A DNA stretch of 64,000 nt, taken from NCBI GenBank assembly GCA_023432465.1, contig JAEYUO010000072.1, forward strand, positions 71,384 to 135,383. The letters are read 5' to 3'. This DNA comes from Planctomycetota bacterium. Lineage in GTDB: Bacteria > Planctomycetota > Phycisphaerae > Phycisphaerales > UBA1924. The position numbers and the translations under genes were made by a program. Position 1 is the first letter of the stretch, and every line of letters starts with the position of its first letter. Shown here piece by piece: positions 27,873 through 36,162 of this stretch. The notes beneath the pieces were generated by a model, which was not told where the DNA came from, did not search any database, and saw only the letters and a program-made list of their open reading frames with translations.

Positions 27873-27904
27873 CCAGGCTTACACGACTTTGAAGGAGTTT
27901 CGCA

Positions 27905-28105
27905 ATGGCCAAAGCAAGTGATCTGATCGGTCGGAGCGGTGCGGGCGGTCTCGGCAACACCAACCCCCTCAAGCCCGCGGCCATCAAGTCCACAGGCCCC
28001 GCCTCCCACAAGAACCCCAACAAGGCGCTCGGCGGCAAGCCGACCACCGGCCACCAGCAGGCCGGCGGCGGCAAGGCCCCGGTCGGCCGTCGTCCCAAGG
28101 TCTAA
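27905..28105 (+). CDS. Small basic Gly/Lys-rich protein of unknown function
   Basis: A 66-residue basic protein, rich in Gly, Lys, Pro and Ala, ending in RRPKV. No signal peptide, membrane helix or known domain is recognisable. The arrangement GRSGAGGLGNTNPLKP followed by Lys/Asn/His-containing segments looks intrinsically disordered. A good ribosome site (GAAGGAG) lies 8 nt before the ATG. It sits 32 nt after hicA and 81 nt before groES on the same strand, so it is probably expressed in the chaperonin operon. It could be a ribosome- or nucleic-acid-binding peptide, but that is only suggested by composition. Confidence 0.55.
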   Translation: MAKASDLIGRSGAGGLGNTNPLKPAAIKSTGPASHKNPNKALGGKPTTGHQQAGGGKAPVGRRPKV

Positions 28106-28186
28106 TCGCAGCTCATACAGCACGCCGAGTTCTGCGAACCAGGACTCGCGTTCAACCCACGCACAGCATCACGGAGTGCTCTGTCC

Positions 28187-28477
28187 ATGGCCATCAAGCC
28201 CCTCGAAGACCGCGTCCTTGTCAAGCCCGCCGAGCCCGAAACCAAGACGGCCTCGGGCATCTACCTCCCCGAAACCTCCAAAGAGAAGCCCGTCCGTGGC
28301 CAGGTTGTCGCGACCGGCCCGGGCAAGCGCCTCGAGAACGGCAAGCGTGCCGAGATGTCCGTCCGCAAGGGCGACACCGTCTTCTACGGCAAGTACGCCG
28401 GCACCGAGGTCGAGCTCAAGGGCGACAAGCTCCTGATCCTCCGGGAATCCGAGCTCCTCGGCGTCGTTGAGGGCTGA
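28187..28477 (+). CDS. groES: Co-chaperonin GroES
   Basis: A 96-residue 10-kDa co-chaperonin. The start IKPLEDRVLVKPAEPETKT is diagnostic, followed by SGIYLPETSKEKP (the mobile loop region) and a typical C terminus KLLILRESELLGVVEG. It caps GroEL and helps protein folding. CGGAG lies 9 nt before the ATG. Gene order is unusual: groES normally precedes groEL directly, but here it follows groEL1 by about 830 nt and precedes three sulfotransferase genes and a second groEL. Confidence 0.96.
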   Translation: MAIKPLEDRVLVKPAEPETKTASGIYLPETSKEKPVRGQVVATGPGKRLENGKRAEMSVRKGDTVFYGKYAGTEVELKGDKLLILRESELLGVVEG

Positions 28478-28510
28478 ACGCCTCCCGATCGCCGACCGTT
28501 TTTCTGACTT

Positions 28511-28560
28511 GGGACCCGCCGCGGGGGCGACCGAACGCTCCCAGCCGGTGGTCCCTTGTT
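28511..28560 (+). terminator. Candidate Rho-independent terminator after groES
   Basis: A 6-bp stem pairs GGGACC (28511-28516) with GGTCCC (28550-28555), followed at once by TTGTTTTG. The intervening 33 nt is GC-rich and may fold further. It lies 33 nt after the groES stop and would separate the chaperonin genes from the sulfotransferases. Confidence 0.4.
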
Positions 28561-28634
28561 TTGCCTGAACCTAACCTTCATCGACACAGCCGCCCCTCCG
28601 CGGGTCCGGCCGAACGCCACCCCGAGGATCGTCC

Positions 28635-29711
28635 ATGTCAGACCAGCCGGCCAACCCGCTGCTCCGCACCGTGAAGTCCGTTCTCCCCAAGCCCGTCAAG
28701 GTCGCGCTGCGGCCCGCCGTCCAGGCGGTTGCCCCCTCGCTCCTGACGCCGCCCGCCCGCTCCAATGGCTTCGACTGGGAGAACCTTTCCTTCTGCGACA
28801 AGCCGGTCGGGAACAAGTGGACGGTCGTCAACCCGCAGACCGGCATCGAGCACAAGTTCTTCTTCCTCTGCGGCTGCTGGAAGTCCGGCACCCACTGGGT
28901 CCAGGCGATCCTCAACCTTCACCCGAAGGTCAACATCCACGGCGAGTACCACTTCGAGCAGATGCTCAATGCTCTCGACCGGTTCACCACCCCCGGGTGG
29001 TTCGTCGGCCATCGTCCCCGCGGCAAGCGTGCCGCGACCGAGGCGATGGAGAATCTCATCCGACGCACGATGTACGCCACCAGTCGCGATGCGCCCGAAG
29101 CGACCTGGCTCGGCGACCGCTCGCCGCGACACCTGCGCCCGGTCCTCCAGGGCGCGCCGCACTACTGGCTCATCCGTGACGGGCGCGATGTGCTGATCTC
29201 CTACTCCTGGCATTGGCTCCGCGCCAACAACGCTTCCATTGGGCAGCCATGGACGCGACGCCTCGTTGCTCAATACGGCCCGGAGTACATCAGCAACCCC
29301 GAGCGATTCCGCGATCCGAACTACGGCCTGCTCGGTGACGATGAGTGGGTCAGGCAGTCCGCACGCGCCTGGGCCCGCTATGTCGCCAACGACTTCGGCT
29401 CGGTTGATCGCATCCGCGCCGAGGGCACGCCCGTGATGAAGATCGTCTACGAGCAGCTCCACGCCAAGCCTCACGAGGGCGCGGCGGAGATCTTCAAGTT
29501 CCTTGGACTCGATCCTGCCGAGGCCGATCCTCTCTCCGAGGAGACCAAGACCCTCCCCGGATTCAAGAAGGAAGACCTTAAGTCACGCACGCGAAAGGGC
29601 CAGGCCGGCGACTGGCAGAACTACTTCAACGATCGCCTCACCCGCATCTTCAAGGAAGAGGCCGGCGAGGCCCTCATCCGCGCAGGCTACGAGAAGGACC
29701 TGAACTGGTAA
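28635..29711 (+). CDS. Sulfotransferase domain protein 1
   Basis: A 358-residue PAPS-dependent sulfotransferase. The 5'-phosphosulfate-binding loop is LCGCWKSGTHWVQ (79-90) and the 3'-phosphate-binding segment is WLIRDGRDVLISYSW. Near the C terminus the GDWQNYF segment follows RKGQA, as in the family. The first ~45 residues are a proline-rich extension. The acceptor is unknown; possible targets are a surface polysaccharide or a lipid. It is the first of three paralogues. GAGGAT precedes the ATG by 6 nt. The next gene starts on the last base of its stop (TAATG), so they are translationally coupled. Confidence 0.85.
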   Translation: MSDQPANPLLRTVKSVLPKPVKVALRPAVQAVAPSLLTPPARSNGFDWENLSFCDKPVGNKWTVVNPQTGIEHKFFFLCGCWKSGTHWVQAILNLHPKVNIHGEYHFEQMLNALDRFTTPGWFVGHRPRGKRAATEAMENLIRRTMYATSRDAPEATWLGDRSPRHLRPVLQGAPHYWLIRDGRDVLISYSWHWLRANNASIGQPWTRRLVAQYGPEYISNPERFRDPNYGLLGDDEWVRQSARAWARYVANDFGSVDRIRAEGTPVMKIVYEQLHAKPHEGAAEIFKFLGLDPAEADPLSEETKTLPGFKKEDLKSRTRKGQAGDWQNYFNDRLTRIFKEEAGEALIRAGYEKDLNW

Positions 29712-30847
29712 TGCCGACCGGCGCAAGCGGGAGCGTGGACGTGCCGGAAGGACCAAACAACGGATCGCCCAGCGGTTCCGCCAGCAGTGCGCCCCGCTCC
29801 TCCGCGCTCCTCAGCTTGCTGAAGTACGCACGATCCGCCACGCCCCCCGGCCTGCGCCACGCCCTCAAGCCCATCGTCCGAACGGTCATCCCCGAGCACC
29901 TCCGCCGCCAGACGTGGGAGCTCGATGTCTCCGTCGCCGATCGGTGGGTCGGCAACCGCTACACCATCGAGGCCGAAGGTCGGCTCCGCCATTTCTTCTT
30001 CATCAGCGGCTGCTACAAGTCCGGCACCAACTGGGTCCAGAATCTCCTCAACCTGCACCCGCAGGTCAACATCGTCGGCGAGTTCCACTTCGATGTCCTC
30101 ACTCGCGGCATCCGCCAGCTCACCGGCATGTCCTGGTTCATCGGCAGCGAGCCTCGCCTGGCCGAAGTCGCGCTCGACGGCGCGGAGCTGACCATCCGCC
30201 GCATGATGTACGCAGCGACGCGCGGCAAGCCCGCGGCCACCTGGCTCGGCGATCGCACACCCCACGCCGTCGTTCCCATCATCCGCGGCGCGCCCCAGAT
30301 CCACATCGTGCGAGACCCGCGGGATGTGCTCGTCTCCTGGTCCTTCCACCACCTCCGCCTCAAAGATCCGAACCTCATGGCTGACGCCTTCCGCGCCAAG
30401 GCCGCGGTCATCAACGCCAGCTTCAAGGCCGATCCCGACGGCTTCAACCCGCTCGACGGCTGGCTCGGCGATGAAGCCTGGCTTCGCTTCCACGCGCGGC
30501 AGTGGGCCGACATCTCCCGCCTCTCCCGCCAGAACATCCCCATGCTGCGCGAGCAGGGCACCGACATCCTCGAAGTCCGCTACGAGGAACTCCACGCCGA
30601 CCTTGAAGTCCAGCGCGCCCGGCTGTACACCTTCCTCGGCCTGAACCCCGCCGAGGCCGCCGCGCCCTCCGCGGAGACCAAGACACTCCCCGGGTTCGAG
30701 CGCGAGAACCGCAAGAGCTTCTTCCGCAAGGGCGTCGTGGGCGACTGGCAGAACTATCTCGATGATCGCGTGCTGAGGATCATCGAGTCCGAACTGGGCG
30801 ATGAGCTCGCGCTCGCGGGGTATTCCCACGCCGGGGCCGCGGCGTGA
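29711..30847 (+). CDS. Sulfotransferase domain protein 2
   Basis: A 378-residue paralogue of the preceding gene. The loop is FISGCYKSGTNWVQ (97-110), the 3'-phosphate segment is HIVRDPRDVLVSWSFHHLRL, and the C-terminal block is RKGVVGDWQNYLDD. It keeps the SAETKTLPGF segment found in all three paralogues. The N-terminal ~75 residues are a low-complexity extension. Its start overlaps the stop of sulfotransferase 1 by 1 nt. The acceptor is unknown. This is one of three tandem paralogues lying between groES and groEL2. Confidence 0.85.
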   Translation: MPTGASGSVDVPEGPNNGSPSGSASSAPRSSALLSLLKYARSATPPGLRHALKPIVRTVIPEHLRRQTWELDVSVADRWVGNRYTIEAEGRLRHFFFISGCYKSGTNWVQNLLNLHPQVNIVGEFHFDVLTRGIRQLTGMSWFIGSEPRLAEVALDGAELTIRRMMYAATRGKPAATWLGDRTPHAVVPIIRGAPQIHIVRDPRDVLVSWSFHHLRLKDPNLMADAFRAKAAVINASFKADPDGFNPLDGWLGDEAWLRFHARQWADISRLSRQNIPMLREQGTDILEVRYEELHADLEVQRARLYTFLGLNPAEAAAPSAETKTLPGFERENRKSFFRKGVVGDWQNYLDDRVLRIIESELGDELALAGYSHAGAAA

Positions 30848-30938
30848 AACTCCGCATCCCCGGCCATCGTTCCCCGGGCGGTCGTTGCCGAATCGTTATG
30901 CTGTCGTTCCCGCCGCGACAGCCGCAGAGAGACCCCGC

Positions 30939-31841
30939 ATGATCCACGTCCCGACCCACACGCCCGATGGCCGTCCCTACAAGATGTTCTTCATTAGCGG
31001 GCACATGCGCTCCGGCACCACCTGGATGCGCAACCTGATGAACCTTCACCCGGACATCAACACGCAGTCCGAGGGCCCGCTCAAGCTCCTCGCCCGCGCC
31101 GTCGCCGAAGCCAAGAAGGCGACCTGGCTGACCAGCTCGCGCGATGACATGCCCAAGGTCCTGAACCAGCTCTTCATCAAGATGGGCCACGACTACACCC
31201 TCGCCCTCGCCCGCTACAAGCCCGAGGCTCAGTGGATCGGCGACCACACCTCCGGCCACATCCAGCCCATCATCCCCAACAGCCCGCATTTCAACATCAT
31301 CCGCGACGGCCGCGATGTGCTGACGAGCTGGACCTTCCACCAGCTCCGCATCAAGTTCCTCATGGGCGAGCCCTACACCTCGATGATGGCTGAGCTCACC
31401 GCCGAGTTTCACAAGGACCCCGAGTACTTCGCGAAGAACCCGCACCGTCTCTTCTCGGTGGAGGCCTGGGTCCGCTCCGCCGCCCGCGGCTGGAAGCAGA
31501 TCGTCATGGCCGATTTGGCGATGATCAAACGGATCGAAGACGGCGAGTTCCCGGGCACCACCATCTGCCCCCTCCGCTACGAACGCTGCATCACCGAGAC
31601 CGCCGCCGAGCAGAACCGCATGTACGAGTTCCTCGGCCTCGACCCGTCCAAGGCCGCCGCCCCCTCCGCCGAGACCAAGACGTCCGCCGGCTTTGCCAAG
31701 TCCAACCCCATGTGGTTCTACCGCTCCGGCAAGATCGGTGACTGGAAGAACTACGTCACCGACGACTTCAAGAAGTGGTTCAAGGCCGAAGCCGGCGAAG
31801 CCCTGATCGCCACGGGGTATGAGCAGAACATGGACTGGTAA
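30939..31841 (+). CDS. Sulfotransferase domain protein 3
   Basis: A 300-residue paralogue lacking the N-terminal extension of the first two. The loop FISGHMRSGTTWMRN is near the N terminus (18-32). The 3'-phosphate segment is NIIRDGRDVLTSWTFHQLR, and the C-terminal block reads RSGKIGDWKNYVTDDF. The start at 30939 (MIHVPTH) was chosen because an upstream frame lacks homology and AGAGAG lies ahead of it. It lies 91 nt after sulfotransferase 2. Members may act on different acceptors. Its C terminus, EAGEALIATGYEQNMDW, closely resembles that of sulfotransferase 1. Confidence 0.83.
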   Translation: MIHVPTHTPDGRPYKMFFISGHMRSGTTWMRNLMNLHPDINTQSEGPLKLLARAVAEAKKATWLTSSRDDMPKVLNQLFIKMGHDYTLALARYKPEAQWIGDHTSGHIQPIIPNSPHFNIIRDGRDVLTSWTFHQLRIKFLMGEPYTSMMAELTAEFHKDPEYFAKNPHRLFSVEAWVRSAARGWKQIVMADLAMIKRIEDGEFPGTTICPLRYERCITETAAEQNRMYEFLGLDPSKAAAPSAETKTSAGFAKSNPMWFYRSGKIGDWKNYVTDDFKKWFKAEAGEALIATGYEQNMDW

Positions 31842-31985
31842 GGCACCCCATCAAGGGGTTCCCGCGAACTTTCGCGCCCACAGCCCCCACCCGCCTGCCA
31901 GAATGACGGTTGCCCCCGGGCTTTCCTCCGGGCACGCCCTTTGCACTCCGTCTGGCTTCAAGACCCCCCGAATAGAGGAAACCCC

Positions 31986-33599
31986 ATGGCCACCAAGCAG
32001 ATCATGTTCGACGACCAGGCCCTGATCGAGATGAAGAAGGGCGTCGGCCGTCTCGCCAAGGCTGTCAAAGTGACAATGGGCCCGACCGGCCGCAACGTCA
32101 TCATCCAGAAGTCCTACGGAGCCCCCTCCGTCACCAAGGACGGCGTCTCCGTCGCCCGTGAGGTTTCCCTCCCCGGTGCGTTCGAGAGCATGGGCGCCAA
32201 GATGGTCAACGAGGTCGCCAAGAAGACCGCCGACATGGCGGGCGACGGCACTACCGCCGCAACCGTCTTGGCCGAGGCCATCTTCAATGAAGGGCTCCGG
32301 GTCGTCTCCAGCGGGGCCAACCCCGTCCAGGTGCAGCGCGGGATCAACGCCGCCGCCGCAGCCGCCGCGGCCGCCATCGACGAGATGGCTGTCAAGTGCA
32401 AGGGCTTTGAGGACTACAAGAAGATCGCCACCGTCTCCGCCAACCACGATGCCGCCATCGGCGAGCAGATCGCGGAGGCCATCGACAAGGTCGGCGCTGA
32501 GGGCGTCGTCGAAATCGAAGAGGGCAAGTCCGCCGAGACGACCCTCGATTACGTCGAGGGCATGCAGTTCGACAAGGGCTACATCTCCCCGTACTTCATG
32601 ACCGACCCGAAGACCGCCGAGTGCAACCTCGAGAACGCCCTGATCCTCATCCACGAGAAGAAGATCGGCAACCTCACCGACCTCCTCCCCCTGCTCAACA
32701 AGGTCGCCGTCGCCAACCAGCCCATCCTGATCATCGCCGAAGAGGTCGAGAACGAGGCGCTCGCCGCGCTCGTGGTGAACCGTCTCCGCGGCACGCTCAA
32801 GATCTGCGCCGTCAAGGCCCCCGGCTTTGGCGATCGTCGCAAGGCCATGCTCGGCGACATCGCCGTCCTCACCGGCGGCACGTTCTTCGCCGAGGACCTC
32901 GGCCGTTCGATCGAGTCGATCGAGCTCTCCGAGCTCGGCCGCGCCAAGAAGATCACGATGGACAAGGACAACACCACGATCATCGAGGGCGCCGGCAAGA
33001 AGAAGGACATCGAGTCCCGCGCTGAGCAGATCAAGAGCCAGCACGAGAAGTCGACCAGCGACTACGACCGCGAGAAGCTCATGGAGCGCCTCGCCAAGCT
33101 CACCGGCGGCGTGGCGATCATCCGCGTCGGCGGTGCCTCCGAGATCGCCATGAAGGAAACCAAGGACCGTGTCGATGATGCGCTCCATGCCACCCGCGCG
33201 GCCGCGAAGGAGGGGTACGTCCCCGGCGGCGGTGTCGCCCTCGTCCGCACGCAGCCCGCGATCGAAAGGGCCAAGTCCAAGGCCAAGGGCGATGAGAAGT
33301 TCGGCTTCGACATCGTCTCGCACGCCGTCGAGGCCTGCCTGAAGCAGATCGCCGAGAACGCCGGCATCGATGGCGACCTCGTCGTTGAGAAGGTCAAGGA
33401 GGGCAAGGGCAGCTTCGGCTACAACGCCGCGACCGACACCTACGGCGACATGGTCAAGATGGGCATCATCGACCCCGCGCTCGTCGCGAAGACCGCGCTG
33501 ATCAACGCCGCGAGCGTCGCGGGCCTGATGCTGACGACTGACTGCCTGATCGCCGAACTCAAGGACGAAACCGAGGCCGTGACCGGCGCTGTCGCCTGA
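31986..33599 (+). CDS. groEL: Chaperonin GroEL (second copy, no GGM tail)
   Basis: A 537-residue 60-kDa chaperonin. ATP-site blocks are present: [39 protein letters not shown] and [13 protein letters not shown]. The C terminus ends [14 protein letters not shown], with no Gly-Met repeat, unlike the first copy. Multiple GroELs with different tails are common in planctomycetes and may have different clients. GAGGAAA lies 6 nt upstream of the ATG. It follows three sulfotransferases and precedes dnaJ and grpE on the same strand. Confidence 0.96.
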   Translation: MATKQIMFDDQALIEMKKGVGRLAKAVKVTMGPTGRNVIIQKSYGAPSVTKDGVSVAREVSLPGAFESMGAKMVNEVAKKTADMAGDGTTAATVLAEAIFNEGLRVVSSGANPVQVQRGINAAAAAAAAAIDEMAVKCKGFEDYKKIATVSANHDAAIGEQIAEAIDKVGAEGVVEIEEGKSAETTLDYVEGMQFDKGYISPYFMTDPKTAECNLENALILIHEKKIGNLTDLLPLLNKVAVANQPILIIAEEVENEALAALVVNRLRGTLKICAVKAPGFGDRRKAMLGDIAVLTGGTFFAEDLGRSIESIELSELGRAKKITMDKDNTTIIEGAGKKKDIESRAEQIKSQHEKSTSDYDREKLMERLAKLTGGVAIIRVGGASEIAMKETKDRVDDALHATRAAAKEGYVPGGGVALVRTQPAIERAKSKAKGDEKFGFDIVSHAVEACLKQIAENAGIDGDLVVEKVKEGKGSFGYNAATDTYGDMVKMGIIDPALVAKTALINAASVAGLMLTTDCLIAELKDETEAVTGAVA

Positions 33600-33608
33600 T
33601 TTCCGTGG

Positions 33609-33627
33609 CACGGGCATCCTGCCCGTG
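33609..33627. repeat. TCC-loop hairpin (CACGGGCA/TGCCCGTG)
   Basis: A perfect 8-bp palindrome with the 3-nt loop TCC lies 9 nt after the groEL2 stop. A second hairpin with the same loop but different arms is at 36180-36198. It may be a REP-like element or a simple terminator; there is no T-run. Confidence 0.45.
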
Positions 33628-33644
33628 ACGCTCTGAACTTCCCC

Positions 33645-33674
33645 CGAGCCCGTGGCCGAAAGTCCGCGGGCTCG
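33645..33674 (+). terminator. Hairpin between groEL2 and dnaJ
   Basis: Arms CGAGCCCG (33645-33652) and CGGGCTCG (33667-33674) form a perfect 8-bp stem with a 14-nt loop. Only ATTC follows, not a T-run. It may end or pause groEL2 transcripts or mark a leader of dnaJ, whose ATG is 58 nt later. Confidence 0.32.
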
Positions 33675-33731
33675 ATTCACAAAGATGGCGACGGGCGCGA
33701 GTGCGCTTCTTGATGGCCTCGGAACCTGCAC

Positions 33732-34895
33732 ATGCCCTCCACCCAACGCGATTACTACGAGGTTCTCTCCGTCGAACGCACCGTTGACGGTGAAGAGATC
33801 AAGCGCGCTTATCGCCGCCTGGCGATGAAGTATCACCCGGACCGCAACCCCGGCGATGCCGAGGCCGAGGCCCGCTTCAAGGAGTGCGCTGAGGCGTACG
33901 AGATCCTCTCCGACCCTGAGAAGCGGGCCCGCTACGACCGCTTCGGCCATGAGGGCCTTCGCGGCGGGGGCGCAGCCCAGCACGACTTCTCCCGCATGGA
34001 TGTCACCGACATCTTCTCGATGTTCAGCGACATCTTTGGAGGGGGTGGTGGTGGCGGAGGCTTTGGCGGTGGGATGGGAGGTCGCGGTGGGGGGCAGGCC
34101 CGCGGCTACGACCTTGAGACCGAGGTCCACATCACGCTTGAAGAAGTTCTGAAGGGCTGCGAGGAAGAAGTCGAGTTCACACGCCTGGATATCTGCGACC
34201 GCTGCACCGGCACGGGCGCCAAGCCCGGCACCAAGCCCGTCAAGTGCAAGACGTGCGACGGCCAGGGCCGCGTCCAGCAGTCCGGCCTCGGCGGCATGTT
34301 CCGCATGGTGACCAACTGCCCCGCGTGCGCCGGCCGCGGCCAGGTGGTGAAGGAGTTCTGCGAGGCCTGCCGCGGCAAGGGCCGCCAGCCAAAGAAGCGC
34401 ACGCTCAGCGTCCGCATCCCGCCCGGCATCTCCGATGGCCAGGCCGTCAGAGTCCGCGGCGAGGGCGAGCCCGCTCAGACGCCCGGTGGCGAGGGCATGC
34501 GCGGCGACCTGCACGTGGTCGTCCGTGTCCAGCCGCACCCGCTCTTCAAGCGCGAGGGCGACCACCTCATCATGGAGATGCCCATCGGCTTTACCCAGGC
34601 CGCGCTCGGGGCGGAAGTCGAGGTCACCACGCTCGACGGCAAGCAGAAGCTCACCATCGCCAAGGGCAGCCAGTACGGCACGCTCCTGCGCGTGAACGAG
34701 GCGGGCCTGCCCAGCCTGCGAACCGGCCGCCGCGGCGACCTGATCGTCGTCATCAAGATCGAAACCCCCACGAAACTCTCCGCGCAGCAGGAGAAGCTGC
34801 TGCGAGAGTTCGCGGCGACTGAGAATCACGATGTCATGCCGGAAAGTCAGGGTTTCTGGAAGAAGATGAAGGACGCCCTGCGAAAAGAGGGCTAG
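33732..34895 (+). CDS. dnaJ: Chaperone DnaJ
   Basis: A 387-residue type I Hsp40. It has the J domain with the HPD motif (35-37), a Gly-rich segment (about 90-115, with many GGG and GGGF), four zinc-binding CxxCxGxG motifs (CDRCTGTG, CKTCDGQG, CPACAGRG, CEACRGKG) and a C-terminal substrate-binding domain beginning RIPPGISDGQ. It stimulates DnaK ATPase. The ATG has GGAA upstream. dnaK is not in view; grpE follows after a repeat-containing gap, so this is a partial dnaK-system cluster. Confidence 0.96.
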   Translation: MPSTQRDYYEVLSVERTVDGEEIKRAYRRLAMKYHPDRNPGDAEAEARFKECAEAYEILSDPEKRARYDRFGHEGLRGGGAAQHDFSRMDVTDIFSMFSDIFGGGGGGGGFGGGMGGRGGGQARGYDLETEVHITLEEVLKGCEEEVEFTRLDICDRCTGTGAKPGTKPVKCKTCDGQGRVQQSGLGGMFRMVTNCPACAGRGQVVKEFCEACRGKGRQPKKRTLSVRIPPGISDGQAVRVRGEGEPAQTPGGEGMRGDLHVVVRVQPHPLFKREGDHLIMEMPIGFTQAALGAEVEVTTLDGKQKLTIAKGSQYGTLLRVNEAGLPSLRTGRRGDLIVVIKIETPTKLSAQQEKLLREFAATENHDVMPESQGFWKKMKDALRKEG

Positions 34896-34903
34896 GTGGA
34901 AAC

Positions 34904-35061
34904 TTCACCACGGAGCACACGGAGATCACAGAGAACCATCAATGGGTCTGAGATGGAACTTCGTTGAGATCACTGCAGATGAGTACGCCGGGAAGGGGGT
35001 GTTGAGTGCGATCTCTGGATTCTCTCCGTGCCCTCCGTGCCCTCCGTGCTCTCCGTGGTGA
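34904..35061. repeat. CTCCGTG 9-mer array with inverted partner
   Basis: The dnaJ-grpE gap contains a long dyad. The left side has CACGGAG-type units at 34909, 34918 and 34927, 9 nt apart. The right side has four CTCCGTG units at 35024, 35033, 35042 and 35051, also 9 nt apart. The outer arms TCACCACGGAG (34905-34915) and CTCCGTGGTGA (35051-35061) are perfect complements. No coding region is visible in this 237-nt gap. Confidence 0.6.
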
Positions 35062-35132
35062 GATGCATCTCTGGCATGCAGTTTGAAGTGCATCCGTAGG
35101 ATTCAGCACCGCAATCAGGAAGCGAGGTCGAG

Positions 35133-35756
35133 ATGTTCGCACGAAAGCAGCACGGCGAGGAGAAGCAGCCGCACCAGCACGGACCCAACGGCGGGGGCTG
35201 CTGCGGCGGCGGAGGGTGCGAGAGTGGGGGGGGTGAGAAGGAACCGCTCGCCGAGGGCGACCCGGATGCGACCGCCGACCTGATCGACCAGATCACCGCC
35301 GAGCGCGATGAGGCGATCATGAGCTGGAAGCAGTCTCAGTCCGACTACCAGCGTGCGCTCGCTGACTACCAGAACTTCCAGCGCAGGGCCGCACAGAACG
35401 AGACCGAAGCCCATCGCCAGGGTGTGACCAGCGTTCTGGGCAGCATCCTGCCCGTGCTTGATCACTTCGACCTTGCGCTCTCACAAAAGCCGACCGATGA
35501 GAGCGGCACGAAGATCCTGGAGGGCGTGAGGGTGATCCGCTCGGAGCTCATCCGCGCACTGGAGAACCACGGCATCACGCTGCTGAACCCGCAGCCCAAC
35601 GACGAGTTTGACCCGAACAAGCACTCGGCGATCACGCAGATGGCCGCCGACGGCGTCGAACCCGGCCGCGTCAGCTTTACCATGCAGCCCGGCTACATGC
35701 TCGGCGATCGCGTCATCCGCTCCGCCAAGGTCGGTGTGGCCCCCAAGCCGGAGTGA
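35133..35756 (+). CDS. grpE: Nucleotide exchange factor GrpE
   Basis: A 207-residue co-chaperone that releases ADP from DnaK. The long helix and the core block LADYQNFQRRA are typical, followed by VLDHFDLALSQKP and the beta domain QPNDEFDPNKHSAITQM. Unusually, the N terminus before the helix is Cys/His/Gly-rich (residues ~10-33: HGPNGGGCCGGGGCESGG), possibly metal-binding or simply disordered. An eight-G tract at 35226-35233 encodes part of it. GAGG precedes the ATG. fmdB follows after 7 nt. Confidence 0.9.
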   Translation: MFARKQHGEEKQPHQHGPNGGGCCGGGGCESGGGEKEPLAEGDPDATADLIDQITAERDEAIMSWKQSQSDYQRALADYQNFQRRAAQNETEAHRQGVTSVLGSILPVLDHFDLALSQKPTDESGTKILEGVRVIRSELIRALENHGITLLNPQPNDEFDPNKHSAITQMAADGVEPGRVSFTMQPGYMLGDRVIRSAKVGVAPKPE

Positions 35757-35763
35757 ACCAGCG

Positions 35764-36162
35764 ATGCCGACCTACGAGTACGCCTGCAAGTCCTGCAAGC
35801 ACGCCTTCGAAGAGTTCCAGTCGATCAAGGCCGCGCCGCTGAAGAAGTGCCCGGAGTGCGGCAAGGCCGCGCTGGAGCGTCTGATCGGCACCGGCGCAGC
35901 GCTGATCTTCAAAGGCTCAGGTTTCTACCAGACCGACTACCGCTCCGAGGCGTACAAGAAGTCCGCCGAGGCAGACAGCAAGGCGGCCGCTCCCGCGGCG
36001 GAAACCAAGCCGTCTGCAAACGGCGATACCAAGCCCGCCGAAACAAAGTCGGAAGCCAAGCCCGAAGTCAAAGCCGAGCCCAAGCCCGCCAAGGTCGAAC
36101 CGCCGCGACCCGCGACCAAGTCCGCCGCCAAGAAGACCGGCAAGCCCGCGGCCAAGAAGTAG
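35764..36162 (+). CDS. FmdB-family zinc ribbon protein
   Basis: A 132-residue protein. The N-terminal zinc ribbon has Cys pairs CKSC and CPEC (MPTYEYACKSCKHAFEEFQ then KKCPECG), the FmdB/CxxC signature. It is followed by RLIGTGAALIFKGSGFYQTDY and then an Ala/Lys/Pro/Glu-rich tail that looks disordered. The role is unknown; members are regulators or small accessory proteins. It begins 7 nt after the grpE stop, so it may share that operon. The last ~200 nt overlap the 3' part of the antisense zinc-ribbon membrane protein gene. Confidence 0.82.
   Translation: MPTYEYACKSCKHAFEEFQSIKAAPLKKCPECGKAALERLIGTGAALIFKGSGFYQTDYRSEAYKKSAEADSKAAAPAAETKPSANGDTKPAETKSEAKPEVKAEPKPAKVEPPRPATKSAAKKTGKPAAKK

Noticed and set aside
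31863..31876. Palindrome CGCGAACTTTCGCG after sulfotransferase 3 as a terminator
   Set aside because: The central loop is too short for the full stem, and no T-run follows.
31851..34829. A 992-codon open frame on the minus strand opposite groEL2 and dnaJ
   Set aside because: It is antisense to two well-supported genes; its composition reflects their codon bias and no domain is recognisable.
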